From Paenibacillus whitsoniae (GTDB lineage Bacteria > Bacillota > Bacilli > Paenibacillales > NBRC-103111): 64,000 nt of DNA. Positions within the stretch are counted from its first letter, which is position 1. Every line of letters begins with the position of its first letter. The stretch covers positions 16,598-80,597 of the forward strand of contig NZ_RXHU01000033.1 in NCBI RefSeq assembly GCF_003955665.1, in the 5' to 3' direction. Under the pieces are notes generated by a model. It had not been told where the DNA came from, searched no databases, and saw nothing but the letters and a program-made list of their open reading frames with translations. Both the position numbers and the translations under genes were made by a program. This document shows, in pieces, positions 26,388 through 35,395 of this stretch.

Positions 26388-26563
26388 TCTCTCTCATCTC
26401 CATTAGGTTGTAGGCTGTATGGTTAGCTTACTGCGTGTCCCCGTGAAAAGCAACCGCTGCGCCAAAACCGCTCACGCCTGCCTGAAGCCGACTTGCTTGT
26501 CTGCCAGCTTTGGCGTTCCTGTGTCCAACATGGGCCGCTTTGGTCACCATCCCGTCCGCTCAG

Positions 26564-26592
26564 GTAAAAAGCCCCCGCTTCCGCGAGGGCCT
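26564..26592 (-). terminator. Terminator after the 12-TM transporter gene
   Basis: On the minus strand GCCCTCGC-GGAA-GCGGGGGC forms a strong stem followed by TTTTTACC, 35 bases after the transporter stop. Confidence 0.88.
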
Positions 26593-26626
26593 TCGTTACT
26601 GCCTAACTTGCTGACGCACAGTCCGC

Positions 26627-28039
26627 CTACACCAAAAACATCGCCACGACCGTCGTCACCGACAGGCCGAGCAGCACAGGCACGAGATTCCGTCTCGCCA
26701 GCTCGAACGGACTCACGCCGCAGATGGCCGCCGCCGGGATCAGCGCCCACGGGATCAACGTGCCGCCGCCGACCCAGATGGCGGACACTTGCCCGAGCGC
26801 CGTGAGCACCGGTGCGCCGGAACCGATGGCGGTCGCGAACAGCTGCGCGACCGAGCCCGCGAGGGAGATGCCGGAGAAGCCGGAGCCGTCGAGGCCCGTG
26901 ATCGCGCCGACGACGGAGAGCGTCACTGCGCCGACTGCGCCGTTCAACGGCACGACGCCGGCGAGCGCGACGCCGAGGTCGTTGACGATGCCGTGCGAGC
27001 CCTCCGGCAGCACTTTGCCGAACAGATCGGTGAACGCCGAGTCACCGAGATAGAAGAAGGCCGCAATCGGGATGACCGGCCCGAACACTTTGAAGCCGAA
27101 GACGAAGCCTTCGATGAGGTAGGCGGTGATTTTTTCGATGCCCTCATTGCGATGTGAAAGCAGTGTCACAGCAATAAGGATGAACACGGCGGTGCCGCCA
27201 ACGAGCGCCGTTGCGTCGCCGCCTTGCAGGTTCAGCACGAACATGGCGACCACGTCGAGCGCGAATAGAATCGGGATGAGAATGGCCAGGAGCTTTCTGA
27301 GGCCAGGCGCCATGTGCAGCCTGGTGTCAGGCTCGGTGGAGAGCAGCCCGCCGGGCTCTTCCATATTTTTGTCCACGAGCCCGCTGCGGAACGTGCCTCT
27401 TTTGAGATCTCGGCGCATGAGCCAGAACGCCGTGACCGTCGTGACGACGCCCATCACGATAACGAGTGGCACGCTCGCTTCCATCACGGATGCGACCGGC
27501 AGACCGGCTGCGTCCGCCGTCAGCTTCGGCGCGCCTTGAATAATGTAGTCGCCCGATAGCGCGATCCCGTGGCCGAACAAGTTCATCGCCATCGCTGCGC
27601 CCAGCGCAGGCAGGCCCACACGCACGGCGACCGGCAAGAGCACCGCCCCGATCAGCGCAACGCCCGGCGACGGCCAGAAGAACCACGAAGTCACCATCAT
27701 AATAATCCCGATGCCCCAGAACGCGAGCGCTGGCGTCCTTAAGAACTTGGTCAGCGGCGCGACCATCGTTTCGTTAATGCCGGTGCGAATGAGCACACGG
27801 CTCATCGCGACGATAATCGAGATAATCATAATCGTGCCCATGAGCTCTTTTGTCGCATAAATAAAGCTGTTGAACACCCCTGACACGGACCCGCTTAACG
27901 TTTCCGTCGCCAGCAAGCCCAACGCAAAAATCCCGACCACACAGATCATCGTCGTATCCCGACGCTTGATCAGCAGGGCCAGAATGAAGCCAATAAACAC
28001 CAGATAGACCCAATGAATCGGCAGAAGCTGAATGTCCAT
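26627..28039 (-). CDS. Putative ion transporter-superfamily permease, about 12 TM segments
   Basis: A 470-residue integral membrane protein, almost entirely hydrophobic helices. Segments such as LIKRRDTTMICVVGIFALG, SWFFWPSPGVALIGAVLLPV and HGIALSGDYIIQGAPKL resemble members of the ion transporter superfamily (GntP/DcuC/CitM-like organic-anion carriers). I cannot name the substrate. There is a long central charged loop (RRDLKRGTFRSGLVDKNMEE). It is a single-gene transcript: a gap on the 5' side and a clear terminator at 26564-26592. Confidence 0.65.
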   Translation of the reverse strand: MDIQLLPIHWVYLVFIGFILALLIKRRDTTMICVVGIFALGLLATETLSGSVSGVFNSFIYATKELMGTIMIISIIVAMSRVLIRTGINETMVAPLTKFLRTPALAFWGIGIIMMVTSWFFWPSPGVALIGAVLLPVAVRVGLPALGAAMAMNLFGHGIALSGDYIIQGAPKLTADAAGLPVASVMEASVPLVIVMGVVTTVTAFWLMRRDLKRGTFRSGLVDKNMEEPGGLLSTEPDTRLHMAPGLRKLLAILIPILFALDVVAMFVLNLQGGDATALVGGTAVFILIAVTLLSHRNEGIEKITAYLIEGFVFGFKVFGPVIPIAAFFYLGDSAFTDLFGKVLPEGSHGIVNDLGVALAGVVPLNGAVGAVTLSVVGAITGLDGSGFSGISLAGSVAQLFATAIGSGAPVLTALGQVSAIWVGGGTLIPWALIPAAAICGVSPFELARRNLVPVLLGLSVTTVVAMFLV

Positions 28040-28267
28040 CCTGCATCACGCATCCTCTCAGCCAAGCAGCATTTTGTTGCTACATCGTATGCGTGAATGG
28101 GCGCAGGCGTTCGTCCCGTGAGGTGTGGTTATGACAGCGTTATCAAAAATATTTATGACATGAAGGATAGTCTTGGTGGACCCCCTCCCGAGTGAGCTGT
28201 GACTGCGACGAAAGCAGCGGGCAGAAACAGGAGCTATCGCGGACGGGGAGCCTCTGGTTCTCTCTTG

Positions 28268-28276
28268 TGGTACAAT
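28268..28276 (+). promoter_or_regulatory. Extended -10 element before the 71-residue protein gene
   Basis: TGGTACAAT matches an extended -10 (TGnTATAAT) 42 bases before the ATG at 28318; a -35 box is not clear. Confidence 0.45.
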
Positions 28277-28317
28277 AGAGAGATATTATCGATATCCCGA
28301 GGAGGCGAACCGCCGGC

Positions 28318-28533
28318 ATGGCAAGAAATCAAAGATTAGTGACGGACGCGGATTTCCAGGAGGTCGTGGACCGTCAGGCTGTCGTGCGCGTCTTCAAAGA
28401 CGACCATATCGTCGATTCGAACGCGCTCGTTCTCCGCTTTAGCGACACGACCGTCGTCGTGCAGACGCGCGTCAGCGAGTTGACGTACTACGACCGGCAC
28501 GCGTGCGAGTTTTTTGAGATGAAACGGCGGTAG
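28318..28533 (+). CDS. Small hypothetical protein, 71 residues
   Basis: I do not recognise this protein. It is acidic to neutral, predicted mostly beta-strand (AVVRVFKDDHIVDSNALVLR, DTTVVVQTRVSELTYYDRH), without signal peptide or membrane segment. GAGGAGGCG lies ten bases before the ATG and an extended -10 promoter element lies upstream, so translation is well supported. It stands alone between the transporter gene and the 535-base repeat-containing gap. Confidence 0.7.
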   Translation: MARNQRLVTDADFQEVVDRQAVVRVFKDDHIVDSNALVLRFSDTTVVVQTRVSELTYYDRHACEFFEMKRR

Positions 28534-29068
28534 GGGGGTTCTGCAAATGAAGGCGGTGTGCTAGCCGGTTCGTGGAGAGGGAAACTCAATTCGTCACCTG
28601 ATTGAGACTGCGATCCGTCTGTAGTACCTTGGACGGTTGCATATTGACGTGGCTAAGAGGGGCCAGCCCCCGTTAAATGATCAAATTGTGGCAATTTGAG
28701 TGAATTAGAAGGGGCTAGCCCCTCTTAAGAAGGCTAAAATGACGCTGACTGCGGGAATTTGGCGTAGCTAAGAGGGGCCAGACCTCGTTAAATGGCCAAA
28801 CTGGGGCAATTCGAGTGAATTAGAAGGGGCTAGCCCCTCTTAAGGAGGCTAAGACGACGCTGGATGCGCAGGAATTAGCTTCTCCACTCGACAAATCAAA
28901 ACTCCACATAAAACGGCTGCAGGTCCTCCTTCAAGCAGTATTCAATCCCACACTACCACCATTCCCCGCATGCTACCATAGAACATAACTAACGATTCGC
29001 TCACAAAAGCCTCATGCACCGCGCCTGTCGCAGCGTGCCTTCCTCCTCGCAGTCGAGTCGTGACGGTT
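28534..29068. other. 535-base gap without a gene; holds a tandem repeat
   Basis: No supported coding frame is seen. The middle holds two 115-base direct repeats (28648-28877); the remainder is unremarkable non-coding sequence downstream of the AAC(3)-like and 71-residue genes. Confidence 0.7.
28648..28877. repeat. Two tandem 115-base direct repeats, each with a long inverted repeat
   Basis: Copies begin at 28648 and 28763. Each has CTAAGAGGGGCCAG... at its left end and ...GGGGCTAGCCCCTCTTA about 40 bases later, so each copy can fold as a long stem; the right arm itself holds the palindrome GGGGCTAGCCCC. Copies differ at scattered positions, so the duplication is not recent. No coding frame runs through it. 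Confidence 0.85.
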
Positions 29069-29869
29069 TTAATCTTGTTTTAAATAATGGCTTGCAAAAT
29101 CGACCGCATCCCGCATAGCAAAAAGCGCGCATGTCGCGTTGCCTATACGGCCCCGCTTTAGACCACGTTCCGATTCAAAGCGTTCCCCGATTTCGGCAAA
29201 ATGACCGGAATCGTAAGCGAAATCCGTAAACCATTCCCAAGAACGCTCGCCATCCACATACATCGCCGTCCCCATTCGTTTGGTTGGCATATGCGCCCAC
29301 CGTGTCTCTGCGAGATGAAAGCTCGTACAGGAGTCAAACCCTACGCCGAGCAGCAACACCTTAGCGCCCAACTCGTAAAGCTTGCCGAGCGGGGAATCCT
29401 CCCCAAATTGTGGCGTTAGGGGGTGCTGTGCCACGACAGCGTCCGCATATTTACCATTTGCACAGAAGGAAACCTGCGGGTGCTGAGATCTTTTCGTTCC
29501 TGGAAATGATCTGAACAATTCTGCAATGTGCCCCATTCCTCTCGTTGGCGTTATGGCAGCATCAAATGCGGGCATTTCATTGTAAATCGTATCCCACCAT
29601 TCTTGTGGGACAGGCGGATTTCCCCATTCAGCAGGGTCGCTCCAATCCCCGCTCTGAGCAGGCATAACCAACGTGCCTTCATCGCCTACTGACCTTAACA
29701 GGGCTTGCACAACGGCCTGAGCCCCACCGCAGACCCACCCCATGCTGGAAAGTGACGCATGCACGAGCAGCGTGTCCCCTTTTTGGATGCCCAACTCCTT
29801 CATTTCCCGAATCATACTGCTTACGGTTATGGGTGCCTTCGTTTGGTTAATAATCTCTTGTTCCTTCAT
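29069..29869 (-). CDS. Aminoglycoside N(3)-acetyltransferase family protein (AAC(3)/YokD-like)
   Basis: A 266-residue protein of the antibiotic_NAT fold. Family landmarks are LLVHASLSSMGWVCGGAQAV at the N-terminus, EGTLVMPAQSGDWSDP, TPTRGMGHIAELFRS, HPQVSFCANG and LLLGVGFDSCTSFHLAE. AAC(3) enzymes transfer acetyl from acetyl-CoA to the 3-amino group of aminoglycosides; YokD-like chromosomal members share the fold and often lack strong resistance activity, so the true substrate is unknown. A palindrome (CGTTCCC/GGGAACG, 29902-29918) sits about 40 bases before the start and could be an operator or hairpin. Confidence 0.88.
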   Translation of the reverse strand: MKEQEIINQTKAPITVSSMIREMKELGIQKGDTLLVHASLSSMGWVCGGAQAVVQALLRSVGDEGTLVMPAQSGDWSDPAEWGNPPVPQEWWDTIYNEMPAFDAAITPTRGMGHIAELFRSFPGTKRSQHPQVSFCANGKYADAVVAQHPLTPQFGEDSPLGKLYELGAKVLLLGVGFDSCTSFHLAETRWAHMPTKRMGTAMYVDGERSWEWFTDFAYDSGHFAEIGERFESERGLKRGRIGNATCALFAMRDAVDFASHYLKQD

Positions 29870-29898
29870 GTTTTAGTCTGCTCCTTTTAAAAATTTCC

Positions 29899-29920
29899 GG
29901 CAACGTTCCCTGGGAACGCC
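29899..29920. promoter_or_regulatory. Palindrome upstream of the AAC(3)-like gene
   Basis: GGCAACGTTCCCTGGGAACG is a near-perfect inverted repeat about 30-50 bases before the acetyltransferase start. It could be an operator or a transcript hairpin; there is no T-tract directly after it on the minus strand except GGAAATTTTT. Confidence 0.4.
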
Positions 29921-29930
29921 CTCACAAAGC

Positions 29931-29955
29931 AAAAGAGGCGCACCCGCGCGCCTCT
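29931..29955 (-). terminator. Terminator after the YqkE-like gene
   Basis: AGAGGCGC-GCGGGT-GCGCCTCT forms a perfect eight-base stem followed by TTTGC on the minus strand, nine bases past the YqkE-like stop. Confidence 0.85.
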
Positions 29956-29963
29956 CGCAAACC

Positions 29964-30224
29964 TTACTTATGCTTTCGCCAATCCAAGTCACTCTTGGAA
30001 AGCAAATGGCCAAAATCATTCTCCAGCCGCTTCTCTTCGGCCTTCCGTGCAGCCTCCGCGCGCGCGCGTTCCGCATCCCGTTTGGCTTGCTCATCGGCTT
30101 TCATCGCATCCGCCTGCGCTTTCAGGCCAGCCAACACCTCAGGCCGCAGCAGGTCCTTCAGCGTTGCCGGTTTATCTTCCACGCTGGGTGCAGCGGGGGT
30201 TACTTTTCCTCTCTTTTTCACCAT
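29964..30224 (-). CDS. YqkE-like (DUF3886) small charged protein
   Basis: An 86-residue highly charged protein with a central Lys/Glu/Ala-rich helix (ADEQAKRDAERARAEAARKA, likely coiled coil) and the C-terminal SDLDWRKHK seen in the YqkE/DUF3886 family of Firmicutes. No function is established for the family. It is followed by its own terminator and preceded by the KimA gene on the same strand. Confidence 0.75.
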   Translation of the reverse strand: MVKKRGKVTPAAPSVEDKPATLKDLLRPEVLAGLKAQADAMKADEQAKRDAERARAEAARKAEEKRLENDFGHLLSKSDLDWRKHK

Positions 30225-30271
30225 GCAGGGTTCACCTCAAATCATACAGTTGTCCCCTCTATTGTACACCG

Positions 30272-32107
30272 CTATTGATGCAAATGATACGGCACGGTCG
30301 CCACGACAATATCCTTGTCGGCTTGCAGCTTGGAACGAATCCGTGAAGCCGATTGGTTGTGCAGGAGGCGGTGCCACCATTTTTTCGGAATGAATTGGGG
30401 CAAAATCACCATGATCGACTGCTTCTCCGACACATGCGTGTCGATGCGCTCGATGAATTCCGCCAACGGTTTCAGAATCGTCCGGTACCGGGATTTAAAG
30501 ACGACAAGCCGGACACCGGGGTCCCAGACCTGCCATTTTTCCTGCATCGCCTCCTCGTCCTCGTCGGAGAAGGAGACATAGAACGCAATGACGTTCGGAC
30601 TCAGCGACTTGGCGTAATTGAGCGTCTGCGCCACCGCGCGATGGATGCCTGCGACCGGTACAATGATGACCGGCTCTTTGGTGCAGACACGCTCCTGCAC
30701 AAGATCGATGCGCAGCTGATTGGCGACGTCGTCGTAATGGCGGCTAATTTTAGTGATCATCAGCAGCATAATCGGCGTGACCACAATGACGATCCAGGCG
30801 CCTTCACTGAATTTGGTCATGCAGAAAATAATTAACACCGCTAACGATACCAGCCCGCCCAGCCCGTTGATGATCAGCTTGCCGACCCAGCCGGAGACGC
30901 GCTCGCGGTACCATTTGCGCACCAACCCGCTTTGGGCCAGGGTAAAAGAAAGGAACACGCCGATCGCATACAGCGGGATCAAAGCGTCCGTTCTCCCTTT
31001 AAAGCCGATCAGCAGCAAGCTGGCAAGGGCGCCCAGCGTAATGATGCCGTAATTGTACGACAGGCGGTCGCCGCGGAACGAGAACATTCTCGGGAAGTTT
31101 TTGTCCTGGGCCATGATGGACGCCAGAATTGGAAAGCCGTTGAAGCTCGTGTTGGCAGCAAGCACCAGAATGAGCATCGTCGCGATTTGTGTGGCGTAAT
31201 ACATCACGCCGCGGCCGAAAGCTTGCTCGGTCACCATGGACAGCACCGATGTATGACCCTTCGGGTCCGGTGCGATACCGTACGCCAAGGAGATCAACGT
31301 CACACCGCCGAACACGATAGCCAGCAGCGTGCCGAGCGAGAGAAGCGTACGTTTTGCATTTCGCACCGAAGGTGTGCGAAAATGAGGTACGGCGTCCGAG
31401 ATCGCCTCAATGCCCGTTACGGCCGAGCAGCCGGAGGAGAAAGCTTTTAACAGAACAAACAGCGTTAAGGAATTTGTCGCTGCATTCGGCTCAAAGTTAA
31501 TCGCATGCGTATTCATACTGCCGGTCAGCAGGTCGAACAGGCCTTTGCCGACGAGCAGCAGAACGCAAAATATAAAAAAGTACGTCGGGATCGCAAACAC
31601 CGTTCCAGACTCGGACGTGCCGCGCAAGTTGAGCCACACCATGATCCATACAAGAATAAGCGCCAAAGGTACGATATACGGTACCGCAGACGGAAATGCC
31701 GACGTAATCGCCTGCACCCCTGCCGAAATCGAAACGGCTACGGTCAGCGTATAGTCGATCAGCAGCGAGACGCCGGTCAGCCGTCCCCAGGACATGCCCA
31801 GGTTCTCCTTCGTCACCATGTATGCGCCGCCACCTTGCGGATACGCCTCAATGACTTGCCGGTAGCTCAGCACCAGCAGCATAATCAGGGCGATAATGGA
31901 AATCGCAATCGGCAGCGAAAAGGCAAACGCCGCAGCGCCGACCGTCGCCAGCTCCAGCAAAATTTGCTCCGTCCCGTACGCAACGGACGATAAAGCGTCG
32001 GAGGAAAGGATCGGCAGCGCCTTCCAGACCTGCATTTTTTCCGATTCCAGCTCGCTGGATTTCAGCGGTTTGCCAAACACGATTTTTTTTAATGAATCAC
32101 TTGTCAT
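30272..32107 (-). CDS. kimA: KimA-like high-affinity potassium importer (YdaO, APC superfamily)
   Basis: A 611-residue protein with about 12 membrane helices followed by a cytoplasmic domain of 150 residues. The N-terminus (KPLKSSELESEKMQVWKALP, ILSSDALSSVAYGTEQILLE) and GGGAYMVTKENLG are the KimA/YdaO signature. KimA imports potassium with protons and is inhibited by c-di-AMP through its cytoplasmic domain. The start is the ATG at 32107; the frame is open for 64 further codons through the riboswitch, which is RNA rather than protein. The ydaO-type riboswitch upstream confirms the assignment: high potassium raises c-di-AMP and shuts transcription off. Confidence 0.93.
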   Translation of the reverse strand: MTSDSLKKIVFGKPLKSSELESEKMQVWKALPILSSDALSSVAYGTEQILLELATVGAAAFAFSLPIAISIIALIMLLVLSYRQVIEAYPQGGGAYMVTKENLGMSWGRLTGVSLLIDYTLTVAVSISAGVQAITSAFPSAVPYIVPLALILVWIMVWLNLRGTSESGTVFAIPTYFFIFCVLLLVGKGLFDLLTGSMNTHAINFEPNAATNSLTLFVLLKAFSSGCSAVTGIEAISDAVPHFRTPSVRNAKRTLLSLGTLLAIVFGGVTLISLAYGIAPDPKGHTSVLSMVTEQAFGRGVMYYATQIATMLILVLAANTSFNGFPILASIMAQDKNFPRMFSFRGDRLSYNYGIITLGALASLLLIGFKGRTDALIPLYAIGVFLSFTLAQSGLVRKWYRERVSGWVGKLIINGLGGLVSLAVLIIFCMTKFSEGAWIVIVVTPIMLLMITKISRHYDDVANQLRIDLVQERVCTKEPVIIVPVAGIHRAVAQTLNYAKSLSPNVIAFYVSFSDEDEEAMQEKWQVWDPGVRLVVFKSRYRTILKPLAEFIERIDTHVSEKQSIMVILPQFIPKKWWHRLLHNQSASRIRSKLQADKDIVVATVPYHLHQ

Positions 32108-32163
32108 GCGCGGATGTTCCCCCAATGAGTTCTTAGTGTTTGGTCTAAGAGGCAAAAATGGAC

Positions 32164-32347
32164 GCAAAAAAACACAAGGATCGACCTTGTGTTTTGGGCA
32201 CAGTTCTCCTCTCTCACGTTCGCTTACGAGGTTAGCTGTCGGGTTCGGGCCGCGAGAAATCTGCCCTAAACAGTGCCTGAATGCAGCACCGTTACTCACC
32301 CCATGAATTGCGTGGTTCCCCCGCTTTTCTTCACAGAAAATTAAGCG
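32164..32347 (-). promoter_or_regulatory. ydaO-type c-di-AMP riboswitch with terminator
   Basis: On the minus strand the aptamer contains the hallmark segments GCGGGGGAACCACGCAATTC, ATGGGGTGAG and ACCCGACAGCTAACCTCGTA followed by AGCG, in the right order, then an intrinsic terminator (AACACAAGG-TCGA-CCTTGTGTT plus a T-run, 32196-32164). It ends 57 bases before the KimA start. c-di-AMP binding is expected to favour termination. Confidence 0.95.
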
Positions 32348-32565
32348 ACATATTCAGTTGTCAGGTACGGACCCAATACTACTCTCTTCTTTGTCCATAG
32401 TAAAGGTGAGAATCGCGTTAAAAAGTTTCGTTCCCTATCTCCCACTCCTCATTAATTCGCTTACATGCCAATGACTCTTTCATTATCTCTCGTTTTCGCA
32501 GCTGATCGCAGTATTTTATGTTTTTTTACTTGCTTGCCATTCTTATATGAAAAAAAATAACCGGA

Positions 32566-32594
32566 TTGACACCCTCTAAACACCATGCTAAACT
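32566..32594 (+). promoter_or_regulatory. Sigma-A promoter of the Tet(L)-like exporter gene
   Basis: A perfect TTGACA (32566-32571) and TAAACT (32589-32594) are separated by 17 bases, 46 bases before the ATG at 32640. Confidence 0.75.
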
Positions 32595-32639
32595 GTTACA
32601 AAATAAGTTATAGTTATGGAAGGGGCAGGTGTTTTCATT

Positions 32640-34040
32640 ATGACAGTGCCGTCCGCAGCGAACTCGCGTTTACGAGAAACCCCGGTTTCTCTGTTGCTTT
32701 GTTTCACTATCGTTCTCGTCATTATGAACACCATGATGTTCAATTTGGCGCTTCCAGGCATCTCGGCGGAGTTTGGGCTCAGCCCTTCGACGGCGTCCTG
32801 GATTGTGACGGGCTACTCGATTATTTTTGCCATTTCATCGATTACCTACAGTCGTCTGTCCGACTTTGTGCCGATCCGGCGGCTTTACCTGATCGCCCTG
32901 CTCTCCCTCGGCGGCGCCTCCATTCTCGGCATGTTCTCGAACAGCTTCGCCCTGCTGCTGATTACCCGGCTGCTGCAAGCGTCCGGCGCAGGCGCAATCC
33001 CTTCCCTCGGCATCGTGCTTGTGACCCGCTACATTCCCTTATCGCGCCGAGGCAGGGCTATGGCTGCCATTCTGTCCGCCGCTTCGCTCGGCCTCGGGCT
33101 CGGCCCCGTCGCCGGCGGTTCGATCGTGCAGTATTTGGGCTGGCACTTCCTGTTCGTCATTACCGGGCTGACGCTGCTGCTGATCCCGATGTTTCTAATC
33201 CTGATTCCAAAAGAAACGCCCGTCCGCGGCTCCTTCGACGCCATCGGCGCCGTGCTGCTGGGTGTCGGGACGACCGGCCTGCTTCTGTTCCTGACGTCCC
33301 GAAGCGTACTTGCACTGCTGGCCGGCCTGCTTGCGCTCGCGCTGTTCACCCTGCGCATCCGTAAGGCCGCGCAGCCGTTTCTCATGCCCGCTCTCTTCGG
33401 AGATCGGCCTTATATGGCGCTCAGTGCCATCGGCGTCTTCTCGTACATGATTTCCTTCGGCTTTCTGTTCCTGGCGCCGCAGATGCTGGCCCGCGTGTTC
33501 GGGCTGACGCCGCTGATCTCAGGGCTGCTGCTGTTCCCCGGCGCGCTGCTCGCCATGCTCGTCTCGAACCGCGTCGGCCGCATCATTGACAAGTACGGCA
33601 ACGCGATGCTGCTGCGCTTCGTGCCGTGGCTGCTGCTAGCCGCGACCGTGCTGCTGGCGCTGACCGCCGCTCACTCGTACTACTGGATTGCGGCGCTCTA
33701 TATTCTCGTCAGCGTAAGCTTCACCGCGCTGTCGAGCTCGGTGTCCAACGAACTGTCGCGGCAGCTGCCTGCCGAGCGCATCGGCTCGGGCATGGGCTTG
33801 TTCCAGCTTTTGCAGTTTTTCAGCGGCGCCTTCGCCGTCGCGCTGTCGGGCAGCGCACTCGTCTGGCAGAAGACGCTGCCCTTGCCGAGCGCTTTTGACA
33901 ACATTATCTGGGGACTGGCCGGCATCGCCTTCCTGACGATTTGCAGCTCCCTCGTGTATATGGGCTATTCGGGAAAACGCAAATCTCCTGCAGGATCTGA
34001 CAGCACCAATGCCTCGCTCGCGGCAATCGATCACGGGTAA
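32640..34040 (+). CDS. Tet(L)/Tet(K)-like 14-TM MFS drug exporter
   Basis: A 466-residue MFS protein with about 14 helices. It follows the Tet(L)/Tet(K) and QacA pattern: MMFNLALPGISAEFG, RLLQASGAGAIPSLGIVLV, RGRAMAAILSAASLGLGLGP (antiporter motif C GLGLGPVAGG), and RIGSGMGLFQLLQFFSG. These exporters swap protons for drugs such as tetracycline or cations; the substrate here is not proven. The ATG at 32640 follows GGCAGGTG; an ATG at 32616 is in frame but has a poorer ribosome site. The gene ends in a strong terminator that is part of a duplicated element (34045-34175). Confidence 0.85.
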   Translation: MTVPSAANSRLRETPVSLLLCFTIVLVIMNTMMFNLALPGISAEFGLSPSTASWIVTGYSIIFAISSITYSRLSDFVPIRRLYLIALLSLGGASILGMFSNSFALLLITRLLQASGAGAIPSLGIVLVTRYIPLSRRGRAMAAILSAASLGLGLGPVAGGSIVQYLGWHFLFVITGLTLLLIPMFLILIPKETPVRGSFDAIGAVLLGVGTTGLLLFLTSRSVLALLAGLLALALFTLRIRKAAQPFLMPALFGDRPYMALSAIGVFSYMISFGFLFLAPQMLARVFGLTPLISGLLLFPGALLAMLVSNRVGRIIDKYGNAMLLRFVPWLLLAATVLLALTAAHSYYWIAALYILVSVSFTALSSSVSNELSRQLPAERIGSGMGLFQLLQFFSGAFAVALSGSALVWQKTLPLPSAFDNIIWGLAGIAFLTICSSLVYMGYSGKRKSPAGSDSTNASLAAIDHG

Positions 34041-34044
34041 GCCT

Positions 34045-34175
34045 CAACAAAAAAGCTGGACAGCTGCACCGGAATTCGAATTCCGGTGCGGCCGCCCAGC
34101 TTTTTTTGCATTGCCCTCAATACGGGACGTGCCTGCTGCACGTCATTCGCTTCTGTCTGAAATCACTTTTTTCCA
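34045..34175. repeat. Duplicated gene-end/terminator element, copy A
   Basis: This segment (AAAAAAGCTGGACAGCTG... to ...AATCACTTTTTTCCAT) matches 47869-47994 over its length. It contains a strong bidirectional hairpin (ACCGGAATTCGAATTCCGGT inside AGCTGG/CCAGCT arms with T-runs) that serves both the MFS gene and the convergent GH130 gene. Its right end covers the last codons and stop of the GH130 gene. Confidence 0.85.
34055..34111. terminator. Bidirectional terminator between the MFS and GH130-like genes
   Basis: AGCTGG...CACCGGAATTCGAATTCCGGTG...CCAGCT folds as a long stem, flanked by A-run and T-run. Confidence 0.9.
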
Positions 34176-35395
34176 TGTGGGCCTCCGCCCGCATCGAATT
34201 GCTTCACATAGGCTACAAGCTCGGCGAAATGAACCCAAGCCATACCCACCTTCTGGTCTGCAGCCCCGTATGACATAATCAGCTCGTCTTTCACTATAAT
34301 GCCACCTGTTGTAAACAAGCAAGGGGTAGGATAGTCGGTTGGCATCTCCCAAGCCTGCTGGGCATACATCAAGCGCTCCGAGCATCGATGCGTCACAACA
34401 GGGAAATCATTATCCTGCTCGCGTACGATCATGAAGGATTGGGTATAACCAAAGTGACTATCCTTCTTACCGTGATAGGAAACAAGCCATTCCTGATCTG
34501 AAATCTTAATCGGTGCCCAGCTTGCCCCGATCCGATTGTCCTCCCAATGGAATTGGCTGGTTGCAAGCAGTCGATGGGTTGCACGATCCGTTGCGAAGTC
34601 CTCTAACTTCTCCGCTGCAGCGAGATAGATCGACGGCTTCTTCACTTGTGAGCCTTGCGGGAATAAGGCAGGCTCCATTGGACGATGAAGCATGACATAC
34701 TGTCTTTTTCCGTCAATCCGCATACGCTCCGGGAACAGAAACACATCGCGGTTATCGCTCACATGCCCTTCCGTTAACGGACACACATAACGAAATGCTT
34801 CCTCATATCTCCTTGCTTTCAGCATCTCGAGATCCACCTTATACAGCACGGTTACTGTATGGTTGGTACGCGCTGCCACCCGGAAAGGATCGTTCCCTTC
34901 TGTCTCTGTCACCCAATCGGGCACATAGTCATTGCGGGTATCAATAAAGGGGGCGCGGTCAATAAGCCAATACGGGCCAGGCGGAAACAATCGGCAAGCC
35001 ACGGACAGATAAAGCTCATCTTCCACCAAAAATAAGCGCGGATCCTCGATGCACCCGTTCGCATAATCACGAACCCGGTTGCCGTGGATGTCCGTGATGA
35101 AGATGTCGTCCAACTCCTCATTCAGCGCAGGGGCAAGGGCAGGCCGGGTAAAATCAGCCTCCCAGGTTTGGCCCAGATCCCTGCTCACCGCGTACCCTAA
35201 AAAAATCGGATACGGGTCGTGCTTGCCCTCCTTTCGCTTGTGTGACCACGGACCCGAAGCACGAAAAAGCATGTGCAGCTCATCGGAGGCCGGATCGCGA
35301 ATAATCGCGGGATTAAGCACCATTTGGCTAGCCCACTCGCAGCCGGGTACCGGTTCAAGCACGGGCTGCGGAGAATATCGAAAATGCGGTTTCAT
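34163..35395 (-). CDS. GH130-like glycoside phosphorylase
   Basis: A 410-residue five-bladed propeller of the GH130 type (beta-1,2/1,4-mannoside or related phosphorylases). Family motifs are GCIEDPRLFLVEDELYLS (catalytic-site Asp), WLVSYHGKKD and SYGAADQKVGMAW. Such enzymes split a glycosidic bond with phosphate to give a sugar 1-phosphate in the cytoplasm; no signal peptide is present. It diverges from the beta-helix protein gene and sits near a sugar ABC importer, so it likely processes an imported oligosaccharide. Its last residues (HGKK, stop) lie inside the duplicated terminator element, so the native C-terminus may have been altered. Confidence 0.85.
   Translation of the reverse strand: MKPHFRYSPQPVLEPVPGCEWASQMVLNPAIIRDPASDELHMLFRASGPWSHKRKEGKHDPYPIFLGYAVSRDLGQTWEADFTRPALAPALNEELDDIFITDIHGNRVRDYANGCIEDPRLFLVEDELYLSVACRLFPPGPYWLIDRAPFIDTRNDYVPDWVTETEGNDPFRVAARTNHTVTVLYKVDLEMLKARRYEEAFRYVCPLTEGHVSDNRDVFLFPERMRIDGKRQYVMLHRPMEPALFPQGSQVKKPSIYLAAAEKLEDFATDRATHRLLATSQFHWEDNRIGASWAPIKISDQEWLVSYHGKKDSHFGYTQSFMIVREQDNDFPVVTHRCSERLMYAQQAWEMPTDYPTPCLFTTGGIIVKDELIMSYGAADQKVGMAWVHFAELVAYVKQFDAGGGPHGKK

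Noticed and set aside
28648..28877. CRISPR array
   Set aside because: Two 115-base direct copies without unique spacers and no cas genes nearby.
32108..32299. 64-codon N-terminal extension of KimA
   Set aside because: The stretch is the ydaO riboswitch and its terminator; KimA homology begins at the ATG at 32107.
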